Positions 8,033 to 16,531 of a DNA stretch of 64,000 nt are shown one piece after another. The DNA lies in assembly GCF_024172185.1 (NCBI RefSeq), contig NZ_JAMZEC010000001.1, positions 2,542,001 through 2,606,000 on the forward strand, read 5' to 3'. The notes beneath the pieces are model-generated. The model worked only from the letters and a program-made list of their open reading frames with translations, made no database searches and had not been told where the DNA came from. Each line of letters starts with the position of its first letter. Within the stretch, counting starts at the first letter, position 1. This stretch comes from Nonomuraea roseoviolacea subsp. carminata. GTDB taxonomy: Bacteria > Actinomycetota > Actinomycetes > Streptosporangiales > Streptosporangiaceae. Both the position numbers and the translations under genes were made by a program.

Positions 8033-9178
8033 TCACTCCTGGCTGTCGCGCACGTGGACCCGCGGCACCCGCGCGCCGATTCTCGTCACGATCTCATGCG
8101 TGATGGTGCCGAGGTTATCCGCCCACTCCTGAGCGGTGGGCTCGCCCCTCCCCCCAGGGCCGAACAGCACGACCTCCTCGCCCTCGGCCGGCAGGTCGTC
8201 ACCCAGATCGATCATGAACTGGTCCATACACACGCGGCCGGTCACGAGCCTGCGGCGACCGGCGGCCAGCACCTCGGCCCGGCCGGTCGCGTGCCGCAGC
8301 ACGCCGTCGGCGTAGCCGAGCGGGACCAGGCCGAGCCGGGTCTCGCCCTCGGTGACGTGCAGGTGCCCGTACGAGACGCCGGAGCCGGCCGGCACCTGCT
8401 TGACCAGCGCCAGCCGCGCCCGCAGCGTCATCGCCGGGCGCAGGCCGAAGTCGCCGAGCTCCGGGATGGGGCTCAGCCCGTACATCGCGATGCCGGCGCG
8501 GACCATGTCGAAGCGGGACCGCGGCAGCGTCATGATCGCGGCGGAGTTGGCGAGGTGGCGGATGACGTGGGAGCCGCCAGCGCCCGCCTGCTCGGCCAGC
8601 TTGAGCGCGGCCTCGAACGCGTCGATCTGCGCGTCGATCGACGGGTGGCCGGGCATGTCGGCGCACGCGAAGTGGGACCACAGGCCGACGATCTCGATGA
8701 CGCCCTCGGCCTGGAGCCGGAGCGCGCGGTCCAGCAGGCCGGGCCAGGCGGCGAGCGGCGCGCCGCCCCGGCTCATGCCGGTGTCGGCCTCCAGGTGCAT
8801 GCGGGCCGTGCGGCCGGTGCTCCGGGCGGCGGCGGCGATCTCGTCCAGGGTCGTCTCGGCGGAGGCCGACAGCTCGACGCCGGCCTCCAGGGCCTCCGCG
8901 ACCGGCTCGCCGGGGCCGACGATCCACGACAGCACCGGCGCCGTGACGCCGGCCGCGCGCAGGGCCAGGGCCTCCCGGATGAACGCGGTGCCGAGCCGGC
9001 TCGCCCCGCCCGCCAGGACGGCCCCGGAGCACGGCACGAGGCCGTGGCCGTAGGCGTCGGCCTTGACGGCGCCCATGAGCTCGGCGCCGCCGGCGCGTTC
9101 CTTGAGCAGTGCCACGTTGTGCTCGATCGCGGCCAGGTCGACCCGCGCCTGCGCGGGCGTCGCCATCGGGATTCCCAT
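8033..9178 (-). CDS. alr: Alanine racemase (PLP-dependent)
   Basis: 381 aa from the ATG at 9178; a second ATG at 9166 is equally plausible, because GGAGG sits almost on the first and 13 nt from the second. It makes D-alanine for peptidoglycan. The PLP lysine is K39 in AVKADAYGHG; the second-base Tyr is in GVSYGHLHV; GLVPLGYADG and RVCMDQFMIDLG are typical Alr motifs. The frame is open to 9295 across a tandem repeat, but that extension is low-complexity and unlike any Alr N-terminus. Confidence 0.95.
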   Translation of the reverse strand: MGIPMATPAQARVDLAAIEHNVALLKERAGGAELMGAVKADAYGHGLVPCSGAVLAGGASRLGTAFIREALALRAAGVTAPVLSWIVGPGEPVAEALEAGVELSASAETTLDEIAAAARSTGRTARMHLEADTGMSRGGAPLAAWPGLLDRALRLQAEGVIEIVGLWSHFACADMPGHPSIDAQIDAFEAALKLAEQAGAGGSHVIRHLANSAAIMTLPRSRFDMVRAGIAMYGLSPIPELGDFGLRPAMTLRARLALVKQVPAGSGVSYGHLHVTEGETRLGLVPLGYADGVLRHATGRAEVLAAGRRRLVTGRVCMDQFMIDLGDDLPAEGEEVVLFGPGGRGEPTAQEWADNLGTITHEIVTRIGARVPRVHVRDSQE

Positions 9179-9240
9179 CCCTCCAGTCTGGCAGCTCTCC
9201 CAGGTGGCCGGGCGCCATTCGCCGATCACCACGGCCGTCC

Positions 9241-9368
9241 GGACGCGTGCCGCCCATCCGGACGCGCGCCACCCATCCGGACGCGGACGGGCCATCCGGA
9301 CGCGGACCGGCCATCCGGACGTGGACCGCCCATCCGGACGTGCGCCGGCCGTCCGGACGCGGGCCGGC
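9241..9368. repeat. 19-bp tandem repeat, about 7 units
   Basis: Six full units and a partial one with the core ccatccggacgcgg, starting at 9241, 9260, 9279, 9298, 9317, 9336 and 9355. The period is exactly 19 bp with a few substitutions per unit. It fills most of the 189-bp gap between alr and nnr, and its last partial unit runs up to the nnr stop codon. The period is not a multiple of 3, so it is unlikely to have arisen as coding sequence. Confidence 0.9.
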
Positions 9369-10846
9369 TATCTCGGCGCCGGCCGCCCGGTCAGCTCGCG
9401 CCCGGTCAGCTCGCGGATCGCCGCGGGCACCGCCGCCGCCACGCCCGCCGCGTGCAGCGGGGCGCCGGAGGAGGCGATCCGCCCGGCCAGCCCGTGCAGG
9501 TACGCCGCGCACGAGCCCGCGTCGTAACAGCCGAGCCCCTGGGCGAGCAGCGCCCCCGCCACCCCGGACAGCACGTCGCCGGTGCCGCCCGTGGCCAGCC
9601 ACGCGGTGCCCGTGCCGTTGACGCGTACCGGCCGGTCCGGCTCGGCCACGACCGTGGTGGACCCCTTGAGCAGCACGGTCACCCCGAGGTCGGCCGCGGC
9701 GCCGCGCGCGTGCCTCAGCCGGTCGGCCTCGATCTCGTCGCGCCCGGCGCCCGTGAGCCGCGACAGCTCGCCCGCGTGCGGGGTGACCAGCACGGGCGCG
9801 TCGCGGCCGAGCAGGTCGCGCTCCCGGGCGACGAGCGTGAGCCCGTCGGCGTCGATGAGCACGGGCACGTCGCTCGCCAGCACCTGCGCGAGCATCTCCC
9901 GCGCCCAGTCGCCCGTGCCGAGCCCGGGGCCGACCACCCATGCCTGCACCCGGCCGACGCCGTCGAGCGAGGGCCGCTCCAGCTCCGTGATCACCGCCTC
10001 GGGCCAGTGGGAGCGCACCTGCGCCACCGGCTCACCCGGCCCGGCGTAGCGGACCATGCCGGCGCCGGCCAGCAGGGCGCCGCCCACGGCGAGCACGGCG
10101 GCGCCGGTGTACTGGTCGCTGCCGGCGACGACGCCGACCACTCCCCTGCGGTACTTGTCGCTCTCCGCCGCCGGGCGCGGCAGCAGGGCGGCCACGTCGG
10201 CGCCGGTGAGCGCGACGACGTCGGGGTCGGGCAGGTAGGGGCCGAGCCCGATGTCGACCAGCTCGACCTCGCCGGCCAGGGCGGCGCCCGGATCGACGAG
10301 CAGGCCGGTCTTGCGCGCCCCCATGGTCACGGTCAGCGCGGCCCGGACGGCGGCGCCCTCCACCCGGCCGCTGCTCGCGTCCACGCCGCTGGGCACGTCC
10401 ACGGCGACCGTGGGGGCCGCGGCGGCGTCGGCCGCCAGGGCGAGCTCCCGGTACGGCTCGCGCAGCGCCCCGCTCGCCCCGATGCCGACGAGCCCGTCCA
10501 CGACGAGGTCGGCCCGCTCGATCGTCCCCGTCCCGGCCTCCACCGCCCTGCCTCCGGCCAGCAGGAACGCCTCCAGCCCGGCCTCGTGGGTCCGGCTGCC
10601 GGCGAGCACGGCCTCGACCCGGGCGCCGCGCCGGGCGAGCAGCGCCCCCGCGTACAGGGCGTCGCCGCCGTTGTCGCCGCTGCCGACGAGCAGGGTCACG
10701 CGGCTGCCGTACACCTTGCCGAGCATCGTCGCGCACGCGGCGGCGAGCCCGGACGCGGCGCGCTGCATGAGGGCGCCCTCGGGCAGGCGGGCCATGAGCC
10801 GGTGCTCGGCGGCTCTGATCTGGTCGGCGGTGTAGGCGGTGCGCAT
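9368..10846 (-). CDS. nnr: Bifunctional NAD(P)H-hydrate repair enzyme (epimerase + dehydratase)
   Basis: 492 aa. The N-terminal YjeF_N epimerase domain (about 1-215) shows the GSGDNGGDALYAGALLARRG motif; the C-terminal ribokinase-like dehydratase domain (about 225-490) shows ATGGTGDVLSGVAGALLAQG with the catalytic Asp. Together they convert damaged NAD(P)HX back to NAD(P)H. It follows acpS by 9 nt and precedes alr, the usual acpS-nnr-alr order. TAGCTT, which includes the acpS stop, ends 6 nt before the ATG and could act as an internal -10 element. Confidence 0.95.
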   Translation of the reverse strand: MRTAYTADQIRAAEHRLMARLPEGALMQRAASGLAAACATMLGKVYGSRVTLLVGSGDNGGDALYAGALLARRGARVEAVLAGSRTHEAGLEAFLLAGGRAVEAGTGTIERADLVVDGLVGIGASGALREPYRELALAADAAAAPTVAVDVPSGVDASSGRVEGAAVRAALTVTMGARKTGLLVDPGAALAGEVELVDIGLGPYLPDPDVVALTGADVAALLPRPAAESDKYRRGVVGVVAGSDQYTGAAVLAVGGALLAGAGMVRYAGPGEPVAQVRSHWPEAVITELERPSLDGVGRVQAWVVGPGLGTGDWAREMLAQVLASDVPVLIDADGLTLVARERDLLGRDAPVLVTPHAGELSRLTGAGRDEIEADRLRHARGAAADLGVTVLLKGSTTVVAEPDRPVRVNGTGTAWLATGGTGDVLSGVAGALLAQGLGCYDAGSCAAYLHGLAGRIASSGAPLHAAGVAAAVPAAIRELTGRELTGRPAPR

Positions 10847-10855
10847 GATCCGAAG

Positions 10856-11206
10856 CTATCCCTCCGCGATCACGTAGGCCACGGCGACGCCCGCGTCATG
10901 GGTGAGGGAAAGGTGCCAGCGCTTGACGCCGAGCTCGTGGGCGACCTCGGCGGCGCGGCCTGTGACGTGCAGCTCGGGCCGGCCGCTCTCGCCGCGGCGC
11001 ACCTCGGCCTCCAGGTGGCCGACCCCCCTGGGGCCGCCGAGCGCCTTGGCCACGGCCTCCTTCGCGGCGAAGCGGGCGGCCAGCGACCGCACCGGCAGGT
11101 CGCGCTCGCACTCGGTGAACAGCCGCGTCCGCAGGCCCGGCGTACGCTCCAGCGTGGCCTCGAACCGGGCGATGTCCACCACGTCCACGCCGATGCCCAG
11201 GATCAT
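10856..11206 (-). CDS. acpS: Holo-[acyl-carrier-protein] synthase
   Basis: 116 aa. Transfers 4'-phosphopantetheine from CoA to acyl carrier proteins. Diagnostic motifs are [13 protein letters not shown] at the N-terminus (metal-binding Asp) and [13 protein letters not shown] in the middle, ending with [15 protein letters not shown]. It is first in the acpS-nnr-alr-hydrolase-tsaE run. It begins with an ATG 6 nt after a TAGCCT element, so it is probably leaderless. Confidence 0.95.
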   Translation of the reverse strand: MILGIGVDVVDIARFEATLERTPGLRTRLFTECERDLPVRSLAARFAAKEAVAKALGGPRGVGHLEAEVRRGESGRPELHVTGRAAEVAHELGVKRWHLSLTHDAGVAVAYVIAEG

Positions 11207-11212
11207 GTCCCC

Positions 11213-11218
11213 AGGCTA
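11213..11218 (-). promoter_or_regulatory. -10 element of acpS (leaderless type)
   Basis: TAGCCT on the minus strand, 6 nt before the acpS ATG. It sits between the PhoX-like stop at 11229 and acpS, so acpS would have its own promoter. Confidence 0.5.
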
Positions 11219-11228
11219 GCCGGGCGCG

Positions 11229-12647
11229 TCAGAAGGCACCGCGCTGCCACGGCCCCCAGATGGCGAACGACATGCCGTGCGTGGACTGGACGTTCACGTA
11301 CAGGGTGTGACCGCCGGGGCCGAACGTGGACCCGGCGAACTCCGCGCCCGGGTCGCCCGCGACGGGCTCCATGCGGCAGAAGTCGAACAGCTCGCCGTGC
11401 CGGGTCAGGCCGCGCAGGAAGTTGTCGCCGTCGCCGTCCTCGCACAGCACGAGGGTGCCGCGGGGGCTGGCCGTCACGTTGTCGGGCAGGTCCAGGACCG
11501 TGGAGCGGGGCGACTCGTACACCAGCCTCAGCCGCCCGCTCCACGTCTCGTACGCCCAGACCTGGCCGCGGCCCTTGCCGAACCCGGAGGGGGCCGTGTC
11601 GCCCGGCGCGGTGGCACCGCCCTGGGTGGAGACGAAGTAGACGGTGCCCTGGTGGTGGATCGCGCCTTCGAGCCGGGAGAAGATCGCGGCGCCCTTGGCC
11701 CGGCCCTGCCTGCCGACCGCCTGGACGGCCTCGTCGTTCGACGGTCTGCCGGTGAACGTCGGGTCGGGCTCGTCGATGTCGACCCAGGTGGTGGCGTAGG
11801 TGGCGCCGTGGCGCTGGCCCGCGGACAGGTCCTCGCGCGGGGAGCCCTTGACGGCCAGCATCTGGAGCTTCCCGCCGTCGAGGAGGCGGCCGGCCTTGAG
11901 CGGGTGCTCGGGCGGCAGGTAGCGGTAGAGGCCGGAGGGGAAGCCGAAGCAGTCCTCGGTGAGGTAGAGCGCGCCCGACTCGGGGTCGAAGGCGGCCGAC
12001 TCGTGCGCGAACCGCCCGGCCGACCTGATCGGCCTGGCCGTCGCGGCGCCGGTCACGGGCACCTCGAAGATGTAGCCGTGCCTGCGGGTGAGCTTGGAGT
12101 TGTCGCCGCCGGTGTGGTCGTCGCCGACGTCGGGCCCGTTGACGGTCTCCTCGCAGCTCACCCACGCCTTCCAGGGCATGGGGCCGCCGGAGCAGTTGAG
12201 CATGGTGCCGTTGAGCGACGGGGCGGCCTTGAGCACCTCGCCGTGCCGGGTGACCTGGAGGGTGACGGTGCCGCCGCCCGCCATCGGGTCGTATGCCTTG
12301 TCCTTGTCGCCGAAGGCGCCGACGGGGCCGCCGACCTCGTGGTTGCGCACGAGGTACGCGGTGTCGCGCGGGCCGGCGAACGCCGCCATGCCGTCGTGGC
12401 GGCCGGGCACGGTCGAGCCGTCGGGGAACGTGCTGCCCGCCTCGTTGAACGAGCGGTAGGCGAAGCCGTCGGGCAGGTGGAGGCGGACCTCGCCGTCGCG
12501 CTTGTCGCGTACGGGCTTCATCGGGCCGTAGCCCTTCACCTGGGTGAACGCGCCCCGTTCCGCCGCGCAGGCGACGCCCGCGAACGGTCCGGCGATGCCG
12601 GCGGCGGCCGCCACGGCGGCCCTGGCCAGGAAGCGACGACGGTCCAT
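11229..12647 (-). CDS. PhoX-family (DUF839) Tat-exported phosphatase-like protein
   Basis: 472 aa. The start MDRRRFLARAAVAAAAG is a twin-arginine signal peptide, so the protein is probably folded before export. The body matches the PhoX/DUF839 beta-propeller family (RNHEVGGPVGAFG, GGTVTL, NCSGGPMPWKAWVSCEETV, ESGALYLTEDCFG, EGAIHHQGTVYF), whose members include Ca/Fe alkaline phosphatases. GGGAGG lies 4 nt before the ATG; the frame stays open far upstream but that is a shadow of other genes. Divergent from coaA. Phosphatase activity is inferred from family only. Confidence 0.88.
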   Translation of the reverse strand: MDRRRFLARAAVAAAAGIAGPFAGVACAAERGAFTQVKGYGPMKPVRDKRDGEVRLHLPDGFAYRSFNEAGSTFPDGSTVPGRHDGMAAFAGPRDTAYLVRNHEVGGPVGAFGDKDKAYDPMAGGGTVTLQVTRHGEVLKAAPSLNGTMLNCSGGPMPWKAWVSCEETVNGPDVGDDHTGGDNSKLTRRHGYIFEVPVTGAATARPIRSAGRFAHESAAFDPESGALYLTEDCFGFPSGLYRYLPPEHPLKAGRLLDGGKLQMLAVKGSPREDLSAGQRHGATYATTWVDIDEPDPTFTGRPSNDEAVQAVGRQGRAKGAAIFSRLEGAIHHQGTVYFVSTQGGATAPGDTAPSGFGKGRGQVWAYETWSGRLRLVYESPRSTVLDLPDNVTASPRGTLVLCEDGDGDNFLRGLTRHGELFDFCRMEPVAGDPGAEFAGSTFGPGGHTLYVNVQSTHGMSFAIWGPWQRGAF

Positions 12648-12777
12648 GAACCCTCCCGGGGACACTGGCTTCACCGAACAGTAGCCGCCCGGTGTCCCCG
12701 GCACGCCCGGTTTCGGGGAGATGACGACGGGGCGACGGCGAGGGGAAGCGCACCTTTCCCCGAACTGACTGTCGATA

Positions 12778-12810
12778 ATCCCCACAGGTTCGTCCACAGG
12801 CTGTGGACAA
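12778..12810. promoter_or_regulatory. Cluster of DnaA-box-like sequences
   Basis: Within 33 bp: atccccaca (12778-12786), tcgtccaca (12790-12798, one mismatch to TTGTCCACA) and tgtggacaa (12802-12810, exact TTGTCCACA on the minus strand). The last two form a gtccacag-g-ctgtggac palindrome. It lies in the 213-bp divergent spacer between the PhoX-like gene and coaA. It could bind DnaA as a titration or regulatory site; no origin is implied. Confidence 0.5.
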
Positions 12811-12848
12811 CTCCCCCACCCCGCCGAACCCGACGCGTCCGGCGTCGC

Positions 12849-12854
12849 TACGCT
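12849..12854 (+). promoter_or_regulatory. -10 element of coaA (leaderless type)
   Basis: TACGCT ends 6 nt before the GTG start of coaA, and no Shine-Dalgarno sequence is present. Confidence 0.5.
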
Positions 12855-12860
12855 GCCTAG

Positions 12861-13778
12861 GTGAACAACGGCTACGTGGAACTGAGCAGGGAGCAGTGGA
12901 GCGATCTCCGCAAGAACACGCCCTTGACTCTCACCGCAGAAGAGCTGGAAGAGCTGCGCGGCCTCGACGACCCCATCGACCTGGTCGAGGTCACCGACAT
13001 CTACCTCCCCCTGACCCGGCTGCTGAACCTGCACTACACGGGGTCCAAGCAGCGCAGTAGCGTGCTCAGCGCGTTCCTCGGCCACTCCGAGCGGCGGGTG
13101 CCGTACATCCTGGGCATCGCGGGCAGCGTCGCGGTCGGCAAGTCCACCACGGCGCGGCTGCTGCACACGCTGCTGGCCCGCTGGCCCGAGCACCCGCACG
13201 TGGAGCTGATCACCACCGACAGCTTCCTCTACCCGAACGCGGTGCTGGAGGCCAAGGGCATCATGCACCGCAAGGGCTTCCCCGAGAGCTACGACCGCAG
13301 GGCGCTGGTCCGGTTCGTGGCGGAGGTGAAGGCGGGGGCGGCCGAGGTGAAGGCCCCGATCTACAGCCACCTCGAGTACGACATCGTCCCCGGCGCGACC
13401 CAGAGCGTGAAAAGTCCGGACATCTTGATCATCGAGGGGCTGAACGTGCTCCAGCCGGCCCCGCCCACCTCGCTCGCGGTCAACGACTACTTCGACTTCT
13501 CCATCTACGTGGACGCCAAGGTCGAGGACATCCGCACCTGGTACGTCGAACGCTTCCACAAACTGCGCCGCACCGCCTTCGAGGACCCCAAGTCGTACTT
13601 CCGGTACATCGCCGAACTGTCGTACGAGGAGGCCACGAAGTTCGCCGTGGACGTCTGGCGCGACATCAACGAGCGCAACCTCGTCGAGAACATCGCCCCG
13701 ACCCGGGGCCGCGCCGACCTCGTCCTGAAGAAGGGCGCCGACCACTCCGTCCGGAAGGTGCGCCTGCGCCGCACCTGA
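12861..13778 (+). CDS. coaA: Pantothenate kinase, type I
   Basis: 305 aa. Catalyses ATP-dependent phosphorylation of pantothenate, the first step of CoA synthesis. The P-loop is G88-SVAVGK94-[10 protein letters not shown] and YDIVPG, and the EGLNVLQP segment, are typical of bacterial type I (CoaA) kinases. GTG start at 12861 with no Shine-Dalgarno sequence, consistent with leaderless translation. It stands alone: 33 bp from the DUF389 gene and divergent from the PhoX-like gene. Confidence 0.96.
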   Translation: MNNGYVELSREQWSDLRKNTPLTLTAEELEELRGLDDPIDLVEVTDIYLPLTRLLNLHYTGSKQRSSVLSAFLGHSERRVPYILGIAGSVAVGKSTTARLLHTLLARWPEHPHVELITTDSFLYPNAVLEAKGIMHRKGFPESYDRRALVRFVAEVKAGAAEVKAPIYSHLEYDIVPGATQSVKSPDILIIEGLNVLQPAPPTSLAVNDYFDFSIYVDAKVEDIRTWYVERFHKLRRTAFEDPKSYFRYIAELSYEEATKFAVDVWRDINERNLVENIAPTRGRADLVLKKGADHSVRKVRLRRT

Positions 13779-13811
13779 CACCCGCCCCCCGCCATCGGCG
13801 AGAATGGCCCG

Positions 13812-14768
13812 ATGCTCCACCTGCGACTGATCACCCCGTCTTCCAGCACCGCCGAGGTGACGGCGGTGCTGGAAGGCTGCGCGGGGGCCACCAACATCGT
13901 CGTCCTGCCCGGCGCCGCCCGGGAGCCGGCGGGCGACCTCGTCCTCGCCGACGTGGCCCGCGAGTCGGCCAACGAGGTGATCAGCGACCTGTCGTGGCTG
14001 CGGGAGGCCGGCTCGATCTCCGCCCACCCCATCCAGCTCTCCCTCTCCCGGGCCGCCGACGAGGCGGTGGAGGAGGCTCCCGGCGAGCCCGACGACGCGG
14101 TCGTCTGGGAGGAGCTGGCCCAGCGGGTCCACGCCGACTCGCGCATCACCTGGGCGTACCTCGCGTTCCTGGCGATCGCCACGCAGATCGCCGCGATCGG
14201 CGTGCTCCAGAAGTCCATCATCCTCATCGTCGGCGCCATGGTCCTCGGGCCGGAGTTCGGCGCGATCGCGGCCGTCTGCTTCGGCCTGCTGCGCCGGCAG
14301 TGGCGCCTGGTCACCGGCTCCTTCAGAACCCTGGTGGTGGGCTTCGCGATCGCCATCGCCGTCACCGTCGCCTGCGCGCTCGTCTCGCGCGGGCTCGGCT
14401 GGATCGACCCGTCCCACCTGCGCGGCAACGAAGAGGTCCAGTTCATCGTCAAGCCCGACCGGTGGTCGTTCATCGTGGCGCTGCTCGCGGGCGTGGCCGG
14501 GGTGCTGTCCATCACGGCCGGCAAGTCGTCGGCGCTCATCGGCGTCTTCATCTCGGTGACCACGGTGCCCGCCGCCGGCTACGCGGCCGTCGCCATCGCG
14601 CTCGGCGACTGGGCCGAGGTCTCCGGCTCCGTCTCGCAGCTCGCGGTGAACGTCGCCGGCATGGTGATCTCGGGCACCGCCACCCTCTGGGTCCAGCACA
14701 GATTCTGGCCTCAAGTAGGACGCACGTCCTCCGTGAGGCCGATGCCGCGGGGTGACGCCGGCGGGTAG
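13812..14768 (+). CDS. DUF389 membrane protein
   Basis: 318 aa. A cytoplasmic N-terminal domain (about 1-105, starting MLHLRLITP) precedes six or so hydrophobic segments (about 112-300). The segment RITWAYLAFLAIATQIAAIGVLQKSIILIVGAMVLGPEFG is the hallmark of DUF389 proteins; the family has no established biochemical role. Its stop codon overlaps the -10 element of the downstream ABC operon, so the two units abut but may be transcribed independently. Confidence 0.85.
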   Translation: MLHLRLITPSSSTAEVTAVLEGCAGATNIVVLPGAAREPAGDLVLADVARESANEVISDLSWLREAGSISAHPIQLSLSRAADEAVEEAPGEPDDAVVWEELAQRVHADSRITWAYLAFLAIATQIAAIGVLQKSIILIVGAMVLGPEFGAIAAVCFGLLRRQWRLVTGSFRTLVVGFAIAIAVTVACALVSRGLGWIDPSHLRGNEEVQFIVKPDRWSFIVALLAGVAGVLSITAGKSSALIGVFISVTTVPAAGYAAVAIALGDWAEVSGSVSQLAVNVAGMVISGTATLWVQHRFWPQVGRTSSVRPMPRGDAGG

Positions 14769-14771
14769 TGT
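14766..14771 (+). promoter_or_regulatory. -10 element of ABC exporter operon
   Basis: TAGTGT contains the DUF389 stop codon and ends 7 nt before ATG 14779, supporting that ATG as a leaderless start rather than the GTG at 14752. Confidence 0.5.
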
Positions 14772-14778
14772 CCGGATC

Positions 14779-15684
14779 ATGCACATCCTCGACACCGAGG
14801 GGCTGACCAAACGCTTCCCGACCGTCACGGCGCTCGACGGGCTCACCGTCACCACCGGCCCGGGCGTCACCGGCCTGGTCGGGGCCAACGGGGCGGGCAA
14901 GTCGACGCTGATCAAGATCCTGCTGGGGCTGCTCCCGCCCACGGCCGGCGGCGCGCGCGTGCTCGGCCTCGACGTCACGACACGCGGCGCCGACATCCGC
15001 CGGCTCGTCGGCTACATGCCCGAGCACGAGTGCCTGCCGCCCGACGTCTCCGCCACCGAACTGGTCGTCCACCTCGCCCGGATGTCCGGGCTCCCCCGCA
15101 CGGCCGCCCGGGAGCGGGCCGCCGACGTGCTGCGCCACGTCGGGCTGGCCGAGGAACGCTACCGTCCGATCGGCGGCTACTCCACCGGCATGAAGCAGCG
15201 CGTCAAGCTCGCGCAGGCGCTCGTCCACGACCCCAAGCTCATCCTCCTGGACGAGCCGACCAACGGGCTCGACCCGCGCGGGCGCGACGAGATGCTCACC
15301 CTGATCCGGCGCATCGGCGCCGAGTTCGGCATCAGCGTGCTGGTCACCTCCCACCTGCTCGGCGAGCTGGAGCGGGTGTGCGACCACGTGATCGTCATCG
15401 ACGCCGGACGGCTGCTGCGCTCCTCGGCGATCGGCGAGTTCACCCAGGCGACGCGCAGCGTCACCGTGGAGGTCGACGAGGGCACCCAGGCGCTGGCCGA
15501 GCGGCTGGCCGAGCTGGGCCACGGCGTCGCCCCGCACGGCCGGATGCTGCTGGTCGAGGTCACCGGCCCCGACACGCTCGACGCCATCCGCGACGCGACC
15601 GCCGACCTCGGCCTGTGCCTCATCCGGCTCGAACGCGGCCGGCAGCGCATCGAGGACGTCTTCAGGGAGACCGCTGGTGTCTGA
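14779..15684 (+). CDS. ABC transporter ATP-binding protein (ABC-2 type)
   Basis: 301 aa from ATG 14779. Walker A GANGAGKST (about 38-46), signature YSTGMKQRVKLA (a degenerate LSGGQ), Walker B LILLDEPTNGLD and the switch His in VTSHLLGELERV. It powers an ABC-2 export complex with the permease that follows; their genes overlap by 8 nt (GTGTCTGA). The C-terminal region of about 70 aa is the usual DUF-like extension of drug/lipid exporters. Substrate unknown. Confidence 0.9.
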   Translation: MHILDTEGLTKRFPTVTALDGLTVTTGPGVTGLVGANGAGKSTLIKILLGLLPPTAGGARVLGLDVTTRGADIRRLVGYMPEHECLPPDVSATELVVHLARMSGLPRTAARERAADVLRHVGLAEERYRPIGGYSTGMKQRVKLAQALVHDPKLILLDEPTNGLDPRGRDEMLTLIRRIGAEFGISVLVTSHLLGELERVCDHVIVIDAGRLLRSSAIGEFTQATRSVTVEVDEGTQALAERLAELGHGVAPHGRMLLVEVTGPDTLDAIRDATADLGLCLIRLERGRQRIEDVFRETAGV

Positions 15685-16531
15685 GATCTACGACATCGGA
15701 TACCGCCACTACGACGGCCCCCGCCTCGGGCGCGGCCACACCACCCGGGCTCTCGCCGTCCACAGCCTGCGCGGCGTGTTCGGTCTCGGCCGCCCGGCCC
15801 GCAGCAAGCTCGTGCCGTTCTCGCTGGCCGCCATCATGGTGCTGCCCGCGATCGTGTCCATCGCGATCATGGCGCTGATGCGGCGCGCGGGCATGAGCTA
15901 CAGCGGCTACGCCGTGATCATGCAGGCCGTGGTGGCCATCTTCCTGGCCGCGCAGGCGCCCACGGTCGTGGCGCCCGACCTGCGCTTCCGCGTCCTGCCG
16001 CTCTACCTGTCGCGCCCGGTCACGATCACCGAGTACGTCGGCGCCAAGGTCGTCGCGATGACCGTCGCCCTCTACGCGCTGCTCGCGGTGCCGCTGACCG
16101 TGATGTTCGCCGGCGAGCTGCTGATCGACCTCCCCGGGCCGCCCCGCACCAAGGAATACGTGGGCGCCATGCTCACCGGGCTGCTGCTCGCGGTGCTGCT
16201 GGCGGCGTTCGGGCTCGCCATCGCCTCGCTGACCCCGCGGCGCGGGCTCGGCGTCGCCTCCGTGATCGCCCTCTACCTGCTGGCGTCGGCCTCCGTCCCG
16301 ATCATGTACAGCACCCTGCTGTCCGCCGGCAACGACGCCGCCGCCCGGTGGGCCTGGCTGCTCAACCCGTTCTGGCTGGTGGACGCCGTCCAGGTGTGGG
16401 TGTTCGGCACGACGCCCAACTCCGAGGGCGGCTACCCCGGCGGGCCCGTGTCCTTCGTGATCGTGGTCCTGCTCATCGCCGCCGCCATGGCGGCGCTCGC
16501 GCTCCGCTACCGGAAGGCGGCCTCGCGGTGA
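15677..16531 (+). CDS. ABC-2 type permease
   Basis: 284 aa with about six membrane segments (for example residues 50-70, 77-97, 117-140, 162-185, 195-215, 255-278). The GTG start overlaps the preceding ATPase stop, and its own stop overlaps the next ATPase start (GTGA), so translation is coupled. It is the membrane half of an exporter of unknown substrate. The N-terminal YDIGYRHYDGPRLGR motif recurs in actinobacterial permeases of this type. Confidence 0.88.
   Translation: MSEIYDIGYRHYDGPRLGRGHTTRALAVHSLRGVFGLGRPARSKLVPFSLAAIMVLPAIVSIAIMALMRRAGMSYSGYAVIMQAVVAIFLAAQAPTVVAPDLRFRVLPLYLSRPVTITEYVGAKVVAMTVALYALLAVPLTVMFAGELLIDLPGPPRTKEYVGAMLTGLLLAVLLAAFGLAIASLTPRRGLGVASVIALYLLASASVPIMYSTLLSAGNDAAARWAWLLNPFWLVDAVQVWVFGTTPNSEGGYPGGPVSFVIVVLLIAAAMAALALRYRKAASR

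Noticed and set aside
9241..9368. CRISPR array
   Set aside because: Units are contiguous 19-bp repeats without unique spacers, and no cas genes are nearby.
7928..11755. 1275-aa plus-strand open frame opposite alr-nnr-acpS
   Set aside because: Arg/Pro/His-rich translation with no family motifs; it is antisense to three clear genes and typical of high-GC shadow frames.
12778..12810. Chromosomal origin
   Set aside because: Only three box-like 9-mers and no dnaA/dnaN neighbourhood or AT-rich unwinding region.
14752..14778. Earlier GTG start for the first ABC ATPase
   Set aside because: It would overlap DUF389 and lacks a ribosome site; TAGTGT 7 nt before ATG 14779 fits better.
11229..14996. 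Very long minus-strand frame (1255 aa) through the PhoX-like gene, coaA and DUF389
   Set aside because: Only the last 472 residues have homologous character and a Tat signal; the rest is antisense to coaA and DUF389.
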